Part shown: positions 6,416 through 7,039 of the stretch, piece by piece | Layout of the letters: every line of letters starts with the position of its first letter | Position numbering within the stretch: position 1 is the first letter of the stretch | Origin: Calditrichota bacterium | Lineage (GTDB): Bacteria; Zixibacteria; MSB-5A5; GN15; FEB-12 | DNA: 7,039 nt | Assembly: GCA_008501655.1 (NCBI GenBank) | Contig: QQUK01000318.1 | Span: 1 to 7,039 of the forward strand | Direction of reading: 5' to 3' | Notes under the pieces: generated by a model | Told to the model about the DNA's origin: nothing | The model's input: only the letters and a program-made list of their open reading frames with translations | The model's database searches: none | Position numbers and translations under genes: made by a program

Positions 6416-7039
6416 TTAAATAAAATCGTTTACAAACTTCTCAATCTTTTTCGCCAGAAGATCAGCATTGCTTTTTACATTATCGTACTTTTTAGTATCA
6501 CAGTTCTCTTTAATCTGCAAAACTAAAACTTTCATCTCAGCAATCTCGGCAATCATCTGTTCTTTTAACTCGGTAAGTTCTTCAGGAAAAGTTTCCGGAG
6601 TTAAATTATTAACTTTTGTCACCAGCGTTTCTGAAGTTCCAATGATACCATCAACATTGTTAACCGGTAAGTGTGATTCATAAAGCAGATTAAATGATAT
6701 CACAAAACCATCAAATTCCGGGTAATGGATAGGAAGAAGAACCGATGCGGTCATTTCAAATGCATCATGGAGTTCCGGCATCAATTCGTAAACTTTATCT
6801 TTATCCTGAGTGCTGCATGCTTCCGCATAAGTTTTCATAACGGTTGCAAATTTAGCTCTGTTTTCAGTGAATTTCTCCTGGAGAGCATCTGTTTTTAACA
6901 CAGGTTTCATTTCAGCAATTTCAGTAAATACTTTTTCAAACTTTGGACCGGCAGCAAACAGGGCATCATAATCTTTTTCCACCCAGGCAACATGCCAGGC
7001 AGGTGCCATGATTTCGTGAAATTTACCAAACGGACTATG
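6416..7039 (-). CDS. Unidentified two-repeat helical protein, 5' partial
   Basis: I do not recognise the family. The frame is open to the right window edge: the ten codons before the ATG at 7009 read HSPFGKFHEI and flow naturally into MAPAWHVAWVEKDYDAL. That ATG also lacks a ribosome binding site, so it is probably internal and the true start and any signal peptide lie outside. The visible part (about 207 residues) is rich in Glu and Lys and looks almost wholly alpha-helical with no membrane segment. Numbered from the internal Met, it contains two diverged copies of a roughly 105-residue unit. His6, Cys65, Val73 and Leu80 match His113, Cys170, Val178 and Leu185, with EACSTQDKDKV (63-73) lining up with ENCDTKKYDNV (168-178). 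Histidines 6, 81, 95 and 113 could bind a metal, but no CxxCH heme motif or other known signature is seen. It ends 6 bp from the convergent GAF/HisKA gene. Confidence 0.75.
   Translation of the reverse strand, partial: HSPFGKFHEIMAPAWHVAWVEKDYDALFAAGPKFEKVFTEIAEMKPVLKTDALQEKFTENRAKFATVMKTYAEACSTQDKDKVYELMPELHDAFEMTASVLLPIHYPEFDGFVISFNLLYESHLPVNNVDGIIGTSETLVTKVNNLTPETFPEELTELKEQMIAEIAEMKVLVLQIKENCDTKKYDNVKSNADLLAKKIEKFVNDFI

Overview
This 7.0 kb window (AT-rich by eye) comes from a bacterial chromosome and holds five genes: a respiratory complex I subunit (5' end outside the window), a secreted subtilisin-family protease with a dockerin-like tail, purF, a GAF/HisKA signalling protein, and an unidentified helical protein (5' end outside the window). 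The protease C-terminus has paired 'DVDCSGSIDIGDLVYLVSYMF..GP' type calcium loops. Such modules are common in proteins from uncultured FCB-related lineages (Zixibacteria-like and neighbours). That placement is an inference from sequence style and not a phylogenetic result.

Layout: nuoN (+, 2-1111) runs head-on into the protease gene (-, 1108-3837), and their stop codons interlock in a shared TTAA. Next comes a 128-bp spacer with a near-consensus promoter for the protease, then purF (-, 3966-5369). A 233-bp divergent spacer follows. It carries a strong sigma70-like promoter for purF, a weaker candidate promoter for the opposite strand, and a perfect 7+5+7 palindrome. The GAF/HisKA gene (+, 5603-6409) then converges, across 6 bp, on the helical-repeat gene (-, 6416 to the window edge). 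Neither convergent junction has a recognisable intrinsic terminator.

The genes do not form one pathway. nuoN looks like the end of a nuo operon. purF appears to be transcribed alone from its own promoter, away from other purine genes, and the protease behind it has its own promoter. The most unusual items are the GAF-HisKA protein, which has a complete phosphoacceptor helical hairpin but no ATPase domain in any frame, and the right-edge protein, which is built from two diverged copies of a roughly 105-residue helical unit. I see no tRNA, rRNA, CRISPR array, insertion sequence or riboswitch. I also see no clear multi-gene novel system here. The novelty is at the level of single proteins and one regulatory spacer.
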